This document shows positions 1 to 9,503 of a DNA stretch of 64,000 bases, one piece after another (position 1 is the stretch's first letter; each line of letters begins with the position of its first letter). Under the pieces are notes generated by a model. That model did not search any database and was not told the DNA's origin. It saw only the letters and a program-made list of their open reading frames with translations. Source of the stretch: Granulicella paludicola (GTDB lineage: Bacteria > Acidobacteriota > Terriglobia > Terriglobales > Acidobacteriaceae); assembly GCF_025685545.1 (NCBI RefSeq), contig NZ_JAGSYC010000023.1, positions 372,001-436,000 of the forward strand, in the 5' to 3' direction. A program made the translations under genes and the position numbers.

Positions 1-68
1 CGGCGTTCAAAATGAAACGGTGTAAGTGGCGAGGTCTTGTCTTGTGCTGCGTATCCAAACGACTTCAT
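1..68 (-). CDS. Zn-dependent alcohol dehydrogenase, N-terminus only (cut by window edge)
   Basis: The first 22 codons of a minus-strand gene are visible, beginning with ATG at 68 and running off the window. The peptide begins MKSFGYAAQDKTSPLTPF, which matches the N-terminus of YahK/cinnamyl-type NAD(P)-dependent zinc alcohol dehydrogenases (pattern YAAxxxxSPLxPFxFER). A strong Shine-Dalgarno, AGGAGAACC, lies just upstream of the ATG. It is divergent from nothing and lies downstream of apt on the same strand, separated by a terminator. The catalytic and zinc domains are outside the window, so the call rests on the N-terminal pattern only. Confidence 0.6.
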   Translation of the reverse strand, partial: MKSFGYAAQDKTSPLTPFHFER

Positions 69-122
69 GGGAGGTTCTCCTGACGGTTGAGATGCTAGTT
101 AGTCGACACGCAGAAAGACTAA

Positions 123-146
123 CCCCGGCTGCTAGTTGCAACCGGG
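123..146 (-). terminator. Probable terminator downstream of apt
   Basis: An inverted repeat CCCCGGCTGC / GCAACCGGGG with a short loop and one mismatch lies seven bases past the apt stop codon. It probably ends the apt transcript before the alcohol dehydrogenase gene, although the T-tract is weak. Confidence 0.5.
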
Positions 147-153
147 GCCGTTC

Positions 154-696
154 TTATTCGTCGTAATGAATCAGGCTAAACACATCAATCTCCGGAAACT
201 TCTCGCGACCCTTCAAAAAGTCCAGCTCCACCGCCACAGTCACGCCGACAATCTCGCCGCCAAGTTCCTTCACCAGGTTGCTGGTAGCCAACATCGTGCC
301 ACCCGTCGCCAGCAGGTCATCGACGATGATCACGCGCTGTCCCGGCTTCACGGCGTCCTTGTGGATCTGCAGCGAGTCCGATCCGTACTCGAGGTCATAC
401 TTCACGGTCAGCGTCTCCGCGGGCAACTTTCCTGGCTTGCGCACTGGCACGAAGCCCGCGTTCAAGCGATATGACAATGCTGGCCCGAAGATGAAGCCGC
501 GCGCCTCGATACCCAGCACCAGGTCGACCTTCTTGTCGATGTAATACTGTGCGAACGCATCGATCAGCTCCGCAAAGCCGGTCTTGTCTTTCAACACGGT
601 CGTGATGTCGTAGAACAAAATCCCCGGCTTTGGAAAGTCGGGCACAGAGCGAATAAGGTCCTTAAGATGATCGCAGTTCGGAACAGATTGAGACAT
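154..696 (-). CDS. apt: Adenine phosphoribosyltransferase
   Basis: 180 residues, the usual length. The enzyme converts adenine and PRPP to AMP and pyrophosphate in cytoplasmic purine salvage. The PRPP-binding loop [13 protein letters not shown] is at residues 122-134, the EARGF segment at 64-68 and the RKPGKLP segment at 86-92, all diagnostic of APT. The N-terminal part ([21 protein letters not shown]) is also typical. It lies on the same strand as acyP, whose stop is 57 bases upstream, so the two may be co-transcribed. Nothing unusual is seen and the identification is firm. Confidence 0.96.
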   Translation of the reverse strand: MSQSVPNCDHLKDLIRSVPDFPKPGILFYDITTVLKDKTGFAELIDAFAQYYIDKKVDLVLGIEARGFIFGPALSYRLNAGFVPVRKPGKLPAETLTVKYDLEYGSDSLQIHKDAVKPGQRVIIVDDLLATGGTMLATSNLVKELGGEIVGVTVAVELDFLKGREKFPEIDVFSLIHYDE

Positions 697-753
697 GGCT
701 TGCTTTCAAACTCCTTGAATATAGAGAAACGTTGAATAGTGTTTTGCGGAGTG

Positions 754-1035
754 CTACCAGGCACCCTCGATCTTGAACTCGCCAAGCGACGAGGCCTCTA
801 CCTCATCCAGCTCGTGCTCAATCACCTTATCGACGCGGCTGCCGCGCGAACCCTTATGTAACTCCGCACGCAGCTCCGTTAGCGACTCATGATTGCCAGC
901 CGCCACTACTTCGACTTCGCCGCCGTCGGTATTACGCACCCAGCCACGCAGGCCAAGCTCCGCCGCCTCGCGATGAACGAACCATCGAAAGCCTACGCCC
1001 TGCACACGACCGCGAATAAGAAAATGGAGAACCAT
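754..1035 (-). CDS. acyP: Acylphosphatase
   Basis: 93 residues from the ATG at 1035, matching the family length of about 90. The reading frame is open further upstream, but only this start gives the family N-terminus (MVLHFLIRGRVQGVGFRWFV). It hydrolyses acylphosphates such as acetyl or carbamoyl phosphate in the cytoplasm. The phosphate cradle GRVQGVGFR is at residues 9-17 with catalytic Arg17, and the catalytic Asn is at position 35 in VRNTDG. It lies just upstream of apt on the same strand. Confidence 0.92.
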   Translation of the reverse strand: MVLHFLIRGRVQGVGFRWFVHREAAELGLRGWVRNTDGGEVEVVAAGNHESLTELRAELHKGSRGSRVDKVIEHELDEVEASSLGEFKIEGAW

Positions 1036-1310
1036 CGCCGAATCTCTAGTCTCGCAGACCCCTCTACCTCTTGCAACACGCTTCCTCCCACTTGTCGGGG
1101 TCAAATCGAAATCGACCCCGAATACAACCTCATCTGGTTGCCCTGCGTCCATTATTAGATAGTAAAGCTGCCCAAAACAGGGCAAGCTGCTAACCGACTC
1201 CATCGACCAGAGCGAAGCCAGAAAGTGCGAACACAGCGAGTACACACGCTGACGCAGGCCTGCGCCTCTGTGTCCAAACTGATCCAACTTCCCGGAGACC
1301 TCAAGGAATT

Positions 1311-2000
1311 ATGATTCGCAGCGTTCGCACCACCCTTTTAACTGCATCGTTTGGCGCTCTCGTACTAGCTGGCACCGCTCTCTGCTCCGCCCAGGCAACA
1401 CCCACTATGTATGCCAACTCATCCAAGTACCACATTAACGATCTCGATGTGGGTGTAGCAGCGACCGGCCAATATACCAATTCCATCACCAGCCAAAACT
1501 ACGGCTCTGCCGGTCAGACGCTGCCTCACCAGGCCACTACTGATTCTCCTGGCGTACTCGTCACGGTCCGCGATCAGCCCTTCTCGTGGGCGGGTATCGA
1601 GTTGAACTACCAGTACACCAAGTTCTCAGAACGCTACTTTGTCCGTGCCGCCAATGCTCCTATCAACGCGGGCGCCAACACCCCAGTCTTTGTGCCCACC
1701 AGCGTTCATGAAGCGACTGCCGCTTATCTGTACCACGCAAAGATGAAGCGAGTGAAGCCGTATGCAGGCATCGGCGGCGGAGCTCTCTACTTCACTCCCA
1801 CTACCGCACGACCGAATCAGTGGCGCGCTACGGGCCTTGCTGAGGTCGGCTTGGATCTACAGACCAGTTCTAAACTCGGCTTTCGCTTTGGCGGACGCGG
1901 CCTCTTCTACCGCGCTCCCAACTTTACTGACACCTCTCTCGCCTCGTCCCGCTGGGTTTCAAGCACCGAGCCTTACGCTGGTGTGTACATCAAGTTCTAA
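1311..2000 (+). CDS. Outer-membrane beta-barrel protein, first of a tandem paralogous pair
   Basis: 229 residues. The N-terminal signal peptide has a hydrophobic stretch at about residues 8-25 and a cleavage site near AQA. The remainder alternates short polar and aromatic strands and ends YAGVYIKF, a terminal aromatic residue as expected for BAM-inserted barrels. Shared segments with the next gene include NDLDVGVAATGQYT, the block around SPGVLV, NYQYTKFSERY and the C-terminal 60 residues. No ligand or enzyme function is evident; small porin-like or opacity-type barrels are the nearest description. A perfect 17-bp terminator hairpin follows. Confidence 0.7.
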   Translation: MIRSVRTTLLTASFGALVLAGTALCSAQATPTMYANSSKYHINDLDVGVAATGQYTNSITSQNYGSAGQTLPHQATTDSPGVLVTVRDQPFSWAGIELNYQYTKFSERYFVRAANAPINAGANTPVFVPTSVHEATAAYLYHAKMKRVKPYAGIGGGALYFTPTTARPNQWRATGLAEVGLDLQTSSKLGFRFGGRGLFYRAPNFTDTSLASSRWVSSTEPYAGVYIKF

Positions 2001-2415
2001 AGTTCATTTCGCAACAGACACGAAGGGCGCAGCTACAAGCTGCGCCCTTCGTGTTTATGCTTCAAGCAAATTCTGAAATCGGAAACATCGCGCTGATGTT
2101 GGGACCCCCTGTGCCCCGTTGGGTGCATGCTGATTGGCAATCTATTACCTATGTCAGGCCTTAATGGGAAAGGTTGCATCGGACAAAAAGAAGACTTCAG
2201 AAAGTTAACAACCAACTCTTGTGAGATCACATCTTTGTTTGCTGCTGTTGGTTTAAAAGGAAATTTCCGACCCGGGCCCCCTGGCACTCGTGCGAGATCT
2301 GCGAGCTGCTGACGACATCAACCTTAGAAAAATATGCATTGTCGACTAACTTGGTGACCTCACCGAGAAAGCGAACTTGCGCGTTTCTAAAACCTAAACC
2401 AGGAGAACCATAGAG
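2001..2415. other. 415-bp intergenic region between the two barrel paralogues
   Basis: This holds the terminator of the first gene at 2018-2054 and, at the far end, the Shine-Dalgarno of the second (AGGAGAACC, about 2400-2408). The GC content drops visibly in 2180-2260 relative to the neighbouring genes. I see no convincing ORF or RNA gene in 2055-2399. It presumably contains the promoter of the second paralogue, but no clear -35/-10 pair stands out. Confidence 0.5.
2018..2054 (+). terminator. Strong rho-independent terminator after first barrel gene
   Basis: A 17-bp perfect inverted repeat (ACACGAAGGGCGCAGCT with its complement) around a 3-base loop begins 17 bases after the stop codon. A short T-rich tail follows. 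A related hairpin follows the second paralogue. Confidence 0.85.
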
Positions 2416-3153
2416 ATGAGCCGCCTTTCACAACGCATACTCCACGTTGCCTGCTTCACCTTACTTTCTGCTGCCTCAAGTGCTCAGTTTTACAAGTTGC
2501 ACGATGCTGACCTGGGAGTGGCTGCCACTGGCCAATACACCAGCATCATCTCCTCGGCAACTCCATCCATTACATCCTCCACCGCTGCACAAGGGCAAAG
2601 CTGCCTCTGGCAAAGCGGAGAGTCTGCAATCCACAGCGACCATGAAGTTTGGTCCTGCGCAGCGGTGCAGAGCGACCCTATCAATGCGATGCAGCCACTC
2701 ACCACCAACTCCCCAGGAGTGTTGGTCAGCTTTCGCGACCGGCCCCTGCCTTGGGCCAGCGTTGAGGTGAATTACCAGTACACGAAGTTCTCCGAGCGCT
2801 ATGTTGGGGCCGATGGAGATACCGCGATCAGCGATGCAGTCAACATCCCCACGAATATGCAGGAGGTTACAGCCGCCTACCTCTTGCGCTTCTATCACCA
2901 TAAGAGGGTGAATCCATTTCTTTCAGCCGGAGGCGGAGCGTTGTGTTTTACGCCAGTCACGGCTCGCACAACGCAGTGGCGCGGAACGGGCCTCGTAACC
3001 CTCGGTGTGGATTTGCAGACAGACTCGCGGCTTGGATTCAGAATCGGAGCGCGCGATCTGATCTACCGTGCGCCTACCTATGCCCTTAGCAGCGTCCCTT
3101 CTACCTGGGTGTCGACGGAGGAGCCGTACGCTGGCGTGTATGTAAAGTTCTGA
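2416..3153 (+). CDS. Outer-membrane beta-barrel protein, second of a tandem paralogous pair
   Basis: 245 residues with a signal peptide (about residues 1-22, ending SSAQ) and terminal YAGVYVKF. It is clearly paralogous to the preceding gene: LHDADLGVAATGQYTS, TNSPGVLVSFRDRPLPWA, NYQYTKFSERYVG and a near-identical C-terminal third. It differs by an insertion of about 25 residues after the first strand that contains two Cys (CLWQSGE and VWSCAA), possibly a disulphide-closed periplasmic or surface loop. A strong Shine-Dalgarno fixes the ATG. Function is unknown. Confidence 0.7.
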   Translation: MSRLSQRILHVACFTLLSAASSAQFYKLHDADLGVAATGQYTSIISSATPSITSSTAAQGQSCLWQSGESAIHSDHEVWSCAAVQSDPINAMQPLTTNSPGVLVSFRDRPLPWASVEVNYQYTKFSERYVGADGDTAISDAVNIPTNMQEVTAAYLLRFYHHKRVNPFLSAGGGALCFTPVTARTTQWRGTGLVTLGVDLQTDSRLGFRIGARDLIYRAPTYALSSVPSTWVSTEEPYAGVYVKF

Positions 3154-3173
3154 AGAGCGAGCAGTTCGCAAAC

Positions 3174-3204
3174 CAAAGGGCGCAGCCAATAGCTGCGCCC
3201 TTTG
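3174..3204. terminator. Bidirectional terminator between barrel paralogue 2 and efp
   Basis: A 13-bp perfect stem CAAAGGGCGCAGC with its complement and a 5-base loop lies between the convergent stop codons of the barrel gene (3153) and efp (3222). The stem core GGGCGCAGC is the same as in the terminator of the first paralogue. This suggests the gene was duplicated together with its terminator. Confidence 0.8.
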
Positions 3205-3221
3205 TGTCTTACCACGCAAAT

Positions 3222-3782
3222 TTATGCGCGCGACATGTATGTGCCTTCTGCTGTATCGATGCGGATCTTTTCACCCTCGTTGATGAACGGCGGTACCTGC
3301 ACAACCAGACCCGTCTCCATCTTGGCAGGCTTAGTTACCGAGCTCGCCGTCGCCGACTTGATGCCCGGCTCCGTCTCCGTGACAGTCATCTCCACCGAGG
3401 TTGGCAACTCAATACCAACAGCTTTGCCATCGTGGAAGCTGACTTCAATCAGGAGGTTCGGCGTCAGGTATTCAACCGCATCGCCGAGCGTCTCGTGCTT
3501 CAACACGGTCTGCTCGTAGGTATTCTGGTCCATAAAGTAGTACTCGTCGCCGTCGTTGTAGAGGAACTCCATCTTGATCGCCTCTACGTGGACGCGATCA
3601 ATGGGGTCTGGCGAGCGGAAGCGCTCGGTGTACATAGCGCCCGTGCGGATGTTCTTGAGCTTGGCCTGGATGAAGGCGCGCAGGTTGCCGGGCGTACGGT
3701 GTTCGATGGCAAAGACTAGGTGCAGATCGTCTTTGAACTTGATGACCATGCCGGGGCGCATCTGTGTGGCGGGAATAGACAA
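3222..3782 (-). CDS. efp: Translation elongation factor P
   Basis: 186 residues, standard three-domain EF-P: a KOW-like domain (about 1-65), then two OB-like domains ending in GEKIRIDTAEGTYMSRA. EF-P enters the ribosomal E site to relieve stalling at polyproline. The start is TTG at 3782, placed 7 bases after AGGAG; the next ATG is codon 8. The domain-I loop reads RTPGNLRAF. The residue aligned with Lys34 of E. coli or Arg32 of Pseudomonas is Asn33, so neither lysylation nor rhamnosylation is possible at that residue. The gene is monocistronic by context and converges on the barrel gene. Confidence 0.95.
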   Translation of the reverse strand: MSIPATQMRPGMVIKFKDDLHLVFAIEHRTPGNLRAFIQAKLKNIRTGAMYTERFRSPDPIDRVHVEAIKMEFLYNDGDEYYFMDQNTYEQTVLKHETLGDAVEYLTPNLLIEVSFHDGKAVGIELPTSVEMTVTETEPGIKSATASSVTKPAKMETGLVVQVPPFINEGEKIRIDTAEGTYMSRA

Positions 3783-3878
3783 GAGAAAACTCCTGAAAAA
3801 CTTGGGTGTGGATTGGCGGGCGCACGCTGCAGCCCAACCTTCCTATTGTAGCCGAGCGACCCTATTTCGCCGTAATCG

Positions 3879-4766
3879 CTACTGTTTCGCTGGCGATTCA
3901 TCCGGCGTATACCCGGCATGGAAAATCTTGCGGAAGAACCGCCCGATCGAGCGCACAAAGGCGCCTGGCCCCGAATGCGACGGCTTATTCGGTGTGGCGG
4001 TCGCCGCTGTGGAACTCACTGGCTTTCGCACGTCGGCCTCGTTCGGGTCGTCGTTCTTATAGCTCATCGTGACGTTCACCTGAGTGTGCACAACACCATC
4101 CGGAGTCGAGTTGTTCGGCGGCGTCACTGGCGCCAGTCCCGCACTCTCTGCGGCCGGGAACGGATGTTCCCTCTCCGCGGCCGTCATTTTGCCGGAAGGC
4201 TTATCGACCATGCAGCCACATTCGGACCGCTCGTTATCGACGACCTCCCGCAGGCTGCCGTGCTCGAAGAGCACATGTTGGCCCGGAATCACGCGGTAGG
4301 TTCGCGTCGAATACGGATCGCTCAGGATCAGCACTGGCGCTTTGGCACCGGCGTTCTGCACGCAGGTATCGCCGTTCGTCGTGACGCGCACCCGCAGGTC
4401 GTAGATTCCCGGAGCTTCCAGCACAAACCGTATGTCCGGCGTCAGCATCACGTCGTGCATGTCAGCCGCGCCATGCAGTTCCACCGCACCGCGATCCAGC
4501 CCAAACAGCAGCGCTGGACCTCCGCCAGAGTGGAGCAGGTGAAACTGGCTGGTCGAACAGAGCAGCAGTTCGCCGCCACGACTCAGCGCAATTGGAGCAG
4601 TGTGATCGAGCGCCGTGATGCCGGCGTTCGAGACCAGGCTTGCCTTCACACCAGAAACCTGCAAACCACCTGTTACCTGAGCGTCCTGCGTGGACAATGT
4701 GCCCATGACCTGCTGCGCGGCTGCAACGGGCGTCAACATCGCGAGTGTGAGGAGGAGTCGCTGCAT
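3879..4766 (-). CDS. Secreted FecR-like protein, function unknown
   Basis: 295 residues with an N-terminal signal peptide (MQRLLLTLAMLTPVAAAQ). The central part (about 50-175) has FecR-like beta-strand character (PIALSRGGELLLC, LLFGLDRGAVELHG, YRVIPGQHVLFEHG), followed by a CGC motif and a Pro/Ser/Thr-rich linker. It ends in a basic-aromatic tail with FVRSIGRFFRKIF. Similar proteins are recalled from acidobacteria without a known role. Its ATG lies three bases after the trpG stop, so it is very probably co-transcribed and translationally coupled with trpG, although no metabolic link is obvious. Confidence 0.6.
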   Translation of the reverse strand: MQRLLLTLAMLTPVAAAQQVMGTLSTQDAQVTGGLQVSGVKASLVSNAGITALDHTAPIALSRGGELLLCSTSQFHLLHSGGGPALLFGLDRGAVELHGAADMHDVMLTPDIRFVLEAPGIYDLRVRVTTNGDTCVQNAGAKAPVLILSDPYSTRTYRVIPGQHVLFEHGSLREVVDNERSECGCMVDKPSGKMTAAEREHPFPAAESAGLAPVTPPNNSTPDGVVHTQVNVTMSYKNDDPNEADVRKPVSSTAATATPNKPSHSGPGAFVRSIGRFFRKIFHAGYTPDESPAKQ

Positions 4767-4769
4767 GAT

Positions 4770-5363
4770 CTACTTTTTCACGAAGTTCGCAATCAACCGC
4801 ATTCCGTGGTCCGTCAGAACCGATTCAGGATGGAACTGTACGCCTTCGATCGGCAGCGTCTTGTGACGAAGCGCCATAATCATTCCGGCATCGCCTTCGC
4901 CTTCGCGGACGCGGGCTGAGACCTCGAGTTCTGCGGGAAGCGTCTTCTCATCCACTATCAGCGAGTGATACCGCGTGCAGGTCATCGACTTTGGGATGCC
5001 TTTGAAGATCGTCTTGCCATCGTGCGCGACTTCGCTGGTTTTGCCATGCATCAAGTGCGGCGCGCGGATCACGTCTCCGCCGAAGGCAGCTCCGATTGCC
5101 TGATGTCCTAAACAGACGCCGAGCGTTGGAATCTGCTGTTTCTTCGGCAGCGATGCCAAATGCTGGACGAGCGGAACAAGAACTCCTGCTTCCTGCGGAG
5201 TGCAAGGTCCGGGCGAGAGCAGAATGTGGTCTGGTTTCAGCGCTACGATCTCTTCCGGCGACAGCTCGTCGTTTCGGCGGACGACAACTTCCTCGCCCAA
5301 CTCGCCGAGATATTGGACCAGGTTGTAGGTGAAGCTGTCGTAGTTGTCGAGAACGAAGACCAT
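4770..5363 (-). CDS. trpG: Anthranilate synthase component II (glutamine amidotransferase)
   Basis: 197 residues, a complete class-I glutamine amidotransferase. The nucleophile is Cys84 in LGVCLGHQ, and His178 and Glu180 lie in GVQFHPES. It supplies ammonia to the TrpE chorismate-binding subunit for tryptophan synthesis; proteins of this type may also serve p-aminobenzoate synthesis as PabA. The trpE gene is upstream on the same strand, separated by about 650 bp that include a small plus-strand ORF. The two are therefore probably separate transcripts. The FecR-like gene follows immediately. Confidence 0.92.
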   Translation of the reverse strand: MVFVLDNYDSFTYNLVQYLGELGEEVVVRRNDELSPEEIVALKPDHILLSPGPCTPQEAGVLVPLVQHLASLPKKQQIPTLGVCLGHQAIGAAFGGDVIRAPHLMHGKTSEVAHDGKTIFKGIPKSMTCTRYHSLIVDEKTLPAELEVSARVREGEGDAGMIMALRHKTLPIEGVQFHPESVLTDHGMRLIANFVKK

Positions 5364-5620
5364 AGGGCCATTCTAACTGCCTACCCCCTCTCCCCCTATA
5401 CTTTTGGGGTCAAAGTCTTGAGGGCGTAACGGTTAGGGCTGGACTTGGGTCGCCGTTTCTGTAGTCTTCGTTTGTCAAAAGGGCCGGACGACGCTAAGTC
5501 GTTTGGAGGAGAGCCCGGGGAGGCCGCGCAATCTCTTCTTACTTTCTATTATAAGTGCCGTGTCAATAGCTTGAGGTGGGTGGGACAACGAAATTGCTCT
5601 GCGCGCGCTCCTACTTGAGT

Positions 5621-5857
5621 ATGTTCTTCCTAAGTCCAACTCGTGCGAAGCATTTTGCCGCCATGGTCATGATTGGCGACGGCGTTATGGCGATGATCAA
5701 CCCTGAACGCGACGCGAAGGCCTGGAAGAAAGGGCCGAAGCCGTGGCGCAATTTCATGCACCACCTCTCGAGGAAGCCTACCCTTACGCGGGTGATCGGT
5801 GCTGCGCAGATCGCTGGCGGGATTTATTGGGCACTAAAGCAAGACGAAATGGACTAG
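5621..5857 (+). CDS. Small conserved-type protein, function unknown
   Basis: About 78 residues from ATG 5621; a GTG at 5576 would add 15. The protein has a hydrophobic N-terminal part (HFAAMVMIGDGVMAMI), a basic middle (AWKKGPKPWRNFMHHL) and a second weakly hydrophobic stretch near GAAQIAGGIYWAL. It may be a small membrane-associated protein. No Shine-Dalgarno is convincing for either start. It is transcribed against trpE and trpG and lies between them. Codon use looks coding, but the support is moderate. Confidence 0.5.
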   Translation: MFFLSPTRAKHFAAMVMIGDGVMAMINPERDAKAWKKGPKPWRNFMHHLSRKPTLTRVIGAAQIAGGIYWALKQDEMD

Positions 5858-6019
5858 CAGCTCAAAAGCATCCCTGGCCGTCTTCATGCACGAAGTCTCT
5901 CCGCGGCTAAAGCCGGGAAAAGAGTGGCTTGCATTGGCATGGCTGAAGCTAAGCCCCACCGATCTTCGCCCTTCCAAACGCGAGAGTCTTACGAAGCTCG
6001 GCGAAATCTCTGCGCCGCG

Positions 6020-7564
6020 TTAGGATATGTTCCGCGCTCGTTCGATGGCGCGGACTACGGCCTTTGCCTTGTTGCCGCATTCTTCGTACTCGGTTTGCGG
6101 CACGGAGTCGGCGACGATGCCTGCGCCTGCCTGGATGTGGCCCTGTTCGCCGTCCATGAAGAGGGTGCGGATGGCGATGCAGCTATCCAAATTTCCGGAG
6201 AAGTCTGCATAGATAATCGCTCCGCCGTAGACGCCGCGGCGGGAGGGTTCGAGTTCCTCGATGATCTCCATGGCGCGGATCTTGGGAGCACCGGACAGGG
6301 TGCCTGCCGGGAAGCAGGCGCGCAGGGCGTCGAGTGGGGCGAGATCTTTGCGCAGGGTGCCCTGCAGCGCGCTTACCAGGTGCATGATGTGGGAGTAGCG
6401 CTCCACGAACATCAGTTCCTTCACCTTCACGCTGCCAAACTCGCTGACGCGGCCGAGGTCGTTGCGACCGAGGTCCACCAGCATCACGTGCTCGGCCACT
6501 TCTTTGGCGTCAGCGCGGAGGCTCGTCTCCATGGCGCGATCCATCTCTACGTCGGCACCGCGTGGGCGCGAGCCTGCGATGGGGCGGTACTCAATGGTGC
6601 CGTTCTTCACACGCACCAGCATCTCGGGGGAAGAGCCAACGATGTGGTGGAACTCCTGCTTCGCCTTCCCACCGCGCTTCTTCGATTTGAGTTTGGGAGA
6701 GCGGATGAAGTACATGTACGGCGATGGGTTGACGATGCGCAGCGAACGGTAGATATCGAAGGCGTCGACGCCGGGGGTGCAATCGAAGCGCTGCGACAGC
6801 ACGCATTGAAAGACGTCGCCTGCGGTGATGTAGTCCTTGACCTTGTCCACAGCGCGCAAAAACTGCTTCGCAGGGGTGCGGTGCGTGAGCTTCAATGGGC
6901 CGAGGGCCTTCGCGCTGCGGCGCGGCTTGGGCAGCGGGATAGCGGAGCTGAGGAGTTTTTCCAGCCGGTCGAGGCGACGGTTAGCCTGCGCATAGGCCGC
7001 CGTATCTACAGGGCCGCGCGTGCCTACCGTGACGATGAGATGGATGGCCTTCTTGACGTGATCGAAGGCCAGCACCTCGTCGAAGAACATCAGGTGCGCG
7101 TCGGGCACGTTGAGCTCTTCCGCAGCGAGGGTTGGGAGCTTTTCGATCGAACGCACGATGTCGTAGCTGAAGAAGCCGACGGCGCCTGCGGTGAAGGGTG
7201 GCATACCGGGCAGCTTCGCGGGGGTCTCGCCCTCAAGAGACTGCTTCAGTTCAGTGAAGATGTCGCCGGTGTAGGTGCGGGCCTTGCCTTTACCACTCTC
7301 TGTCGCCGAGATTTTGCCGTCGCGGGCGGTCATGCGCTTGTAGGGACGGATGCCCATGAAGGTGTAGCGACCCACGTGCTCGCCGCCTTCAACGGACTCT
7401 AGCAGAAACGCCTCCGGCTCAAGCGCGGCCACATGCAAAAACGCCGACACAGGAGTTTCCAGGTCAGCGGTCACCACACGGGTTACGGGCACCAAGGTAT
7501 GCGTGCGAGCGAGCTTTTGGTATTCGCGAAGAGACGGGGTGGTAAGAGCGCGTGAGACGGGCAT
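6020..7564 (-). CDS. trpE: Anthranilate synthase component I
   Basis: 514 residues, normal for TrpE. It converts chorismate and ammonia (from TrpG) to anthranilate, the first step of tryptophan synthesis. The N-terminal half contains the LLES segment (EAFLLESVEGGEHVGRYTF) associated with tryptophan feedback binding. The C-terminal half has the chorismate-binding signatures PIAGSRPRG, ETSLRADAKEVAEHVMLVD and GTLSGAPKIRAMEIIEELEP. It starts at ATG 7564. I see no Trp-codon leader peptide in the short upstream region. The next gene on this strand is trpG. Confidence 0.95.
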   Translation of the reverse strand: MPVSRALTTPSLREYQKLARTHTLVPVTRVVTADLETPVSAFLHVAALEPEAFLLESVEGGEHVGRYTFMGIRPYKRMTARDGKISATESGKGKARTYTGDIFTELKQSLEGETPAKLPGMPPFTAGAVGFFSYDIVRSIEKLPTLAAEELNVPDAHLMFFDEVLAFDHVKKAIHLIVTVGTRGPVDTAAYAQANRRLDRLEKLLSSAIPLPKPRRSAKALGPLKLTHRTPAKQFLRAVDKVKDYITAGDVFQCVLSQRFDCTPGVDAFDIYRSLRIVNPSPYMYFIRSPKLKSKKRGGKAKQEFHHIVGSSPEMLVRVKNGTIEYRPIAGSRPRGADVEMDRAMETSLRADAKEVAEHVMLVDLGRNDLGRVSEFGSVKVKELMFVERYSHIMHLVSALQGTLRKDLAPLDALRACFPAGTLSGAPKIRAMEIIEELEPSRRGVYGGAIIYADFSGNLDSCIAIRTLFMDGEQGHIQAGAGIVADSVPQTEYEECGNKAKAVVRAIERARNIS

Positions 7565-7611
7565 CTGTCTATGATACCGGCGACGATGCCCGTCTCACCA
7601 CTTACAGCTGA

Positions 7612-7776
7612 CTACGGATGATCGGGGTGTCCGCCATCATCGTGATGCTCGCCCGGAGGCGGGGGTGGGGGATAGTGATCGTCATGATGGTGGCGGTGAT
7701 AGCAGCCTGCAAGACCGAGCGTCATGATGCTGGTGAGCACCATGGTCGCGATCGAACTCTTTCGAATGGACGTCAT
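7612..7776 (-). CDS. Small His/Pro-rich lipoprotein
   Basis: 54 residues from ATG 7776, chosen because a Shine-Dalgarno (AGGAGA) precedes it at proper distance; the frame is open further upstream. Residues 1-24 are a lipoprotein signal peptide with lipobox LAGC, acylated at Cys25. The mature 30 residues contain nine His, several Asp and a run of six Pro (YHRHHHDDHYPPPPPP), a composition suggesting divalent metal binding at the membrane surface. No family is recognised. It lies upstream of trpE but is separate by context, and it is divergent from gdhA. Confidence 0.62.
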   Translation of the reverse strand: MTSIRKSSIATMVLTSIMTLGLAGCYHRHHHDDHYPPPPPPGEHHDDGGHPDHP

Positions 7777-7969
7777 GTAGGTTTCTCCTGAGAACGGGCT
7801 ATCAACAACGTCCGTGATCGCCCCCACTGTCTCTGATGCAAGGTATTGCGTTCGCGAAGATCGCAGCGCGCGAAGACCGCACAAAGCGGTGCGGCTTGCG
7901 CACATCGGCAGGTGCTTGCGCAAGTCAGATCGGAGTGATCTTTATGACTCAAAGAGGACACGGTGTAGC

Positions 7970-7999
7970 TTGCGGGTCGTCGATTTATCGGCCTATACT
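7970..7999 (+). promoter_or_regulatory. Putative sigma-70-type promoter of gdhA
   Basis: TTGCGG, an 18-base spacer, and TATACT. Transcription would start near 8006, leaving an untranslated leader of about 108 bases. It is based on sequence resemblance only. Confidence 0.5.
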
Positions 8000-8010
8000 C
8001 TGCAAGTTTG

Positions 8011-8028
8011 GTTACAGATGCCTGTAAC
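8011..8028. promoter_or_regulatory. Putative operator palindrome of gdhA
   Basis: A perfect 7-bp inverted repeat, GTTACAG-ATGC-CTGTAAC, lies immediately downstream of the predicted gdhA start point. This position suits a repressor that blocks transcription. The stem is too short and the spacing too operator-like for a terminator. The regulator is unknown. Confidence 0.5.
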
Positions 8029-8113
8029 GAAACGAAGAAGGTTGCCACGATAAAGTGACGCCATCGGACCTCTGCGGACGTCTAATCTCCGCAGTCGGAA
8101 TCGAGGAAGACAC

Positions 8114-9481
<1,368 letters not shown>

Positions 9482-9503
9482 AGGCAGGGACTAGAAGAGC
9501 GAA

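Larger units (their letters stand above)
7777..8113. other. 337-bp divergent intergenic region, lipoprotein / gdhA
   Basis: The region between the divergent lipoprotein and gdhA genes holds the gdhA promoter candidate (7970-7999) and the palindrome 8011-8028. A Shine-Dalgarno for gdhA (GAGGAAG) sits just before 8114. The left part, 7800-7960, shows no clear promoter for the lipoprotein gene that I can support. Confidence 0.5.

Noticed and set aside
5924-7402. 492-codon plus-strand open frame opposite trpE
   Set aside because: It mirrors the whole of a well-supported gene, has no family features, and long antisense frames are common at this GC content.
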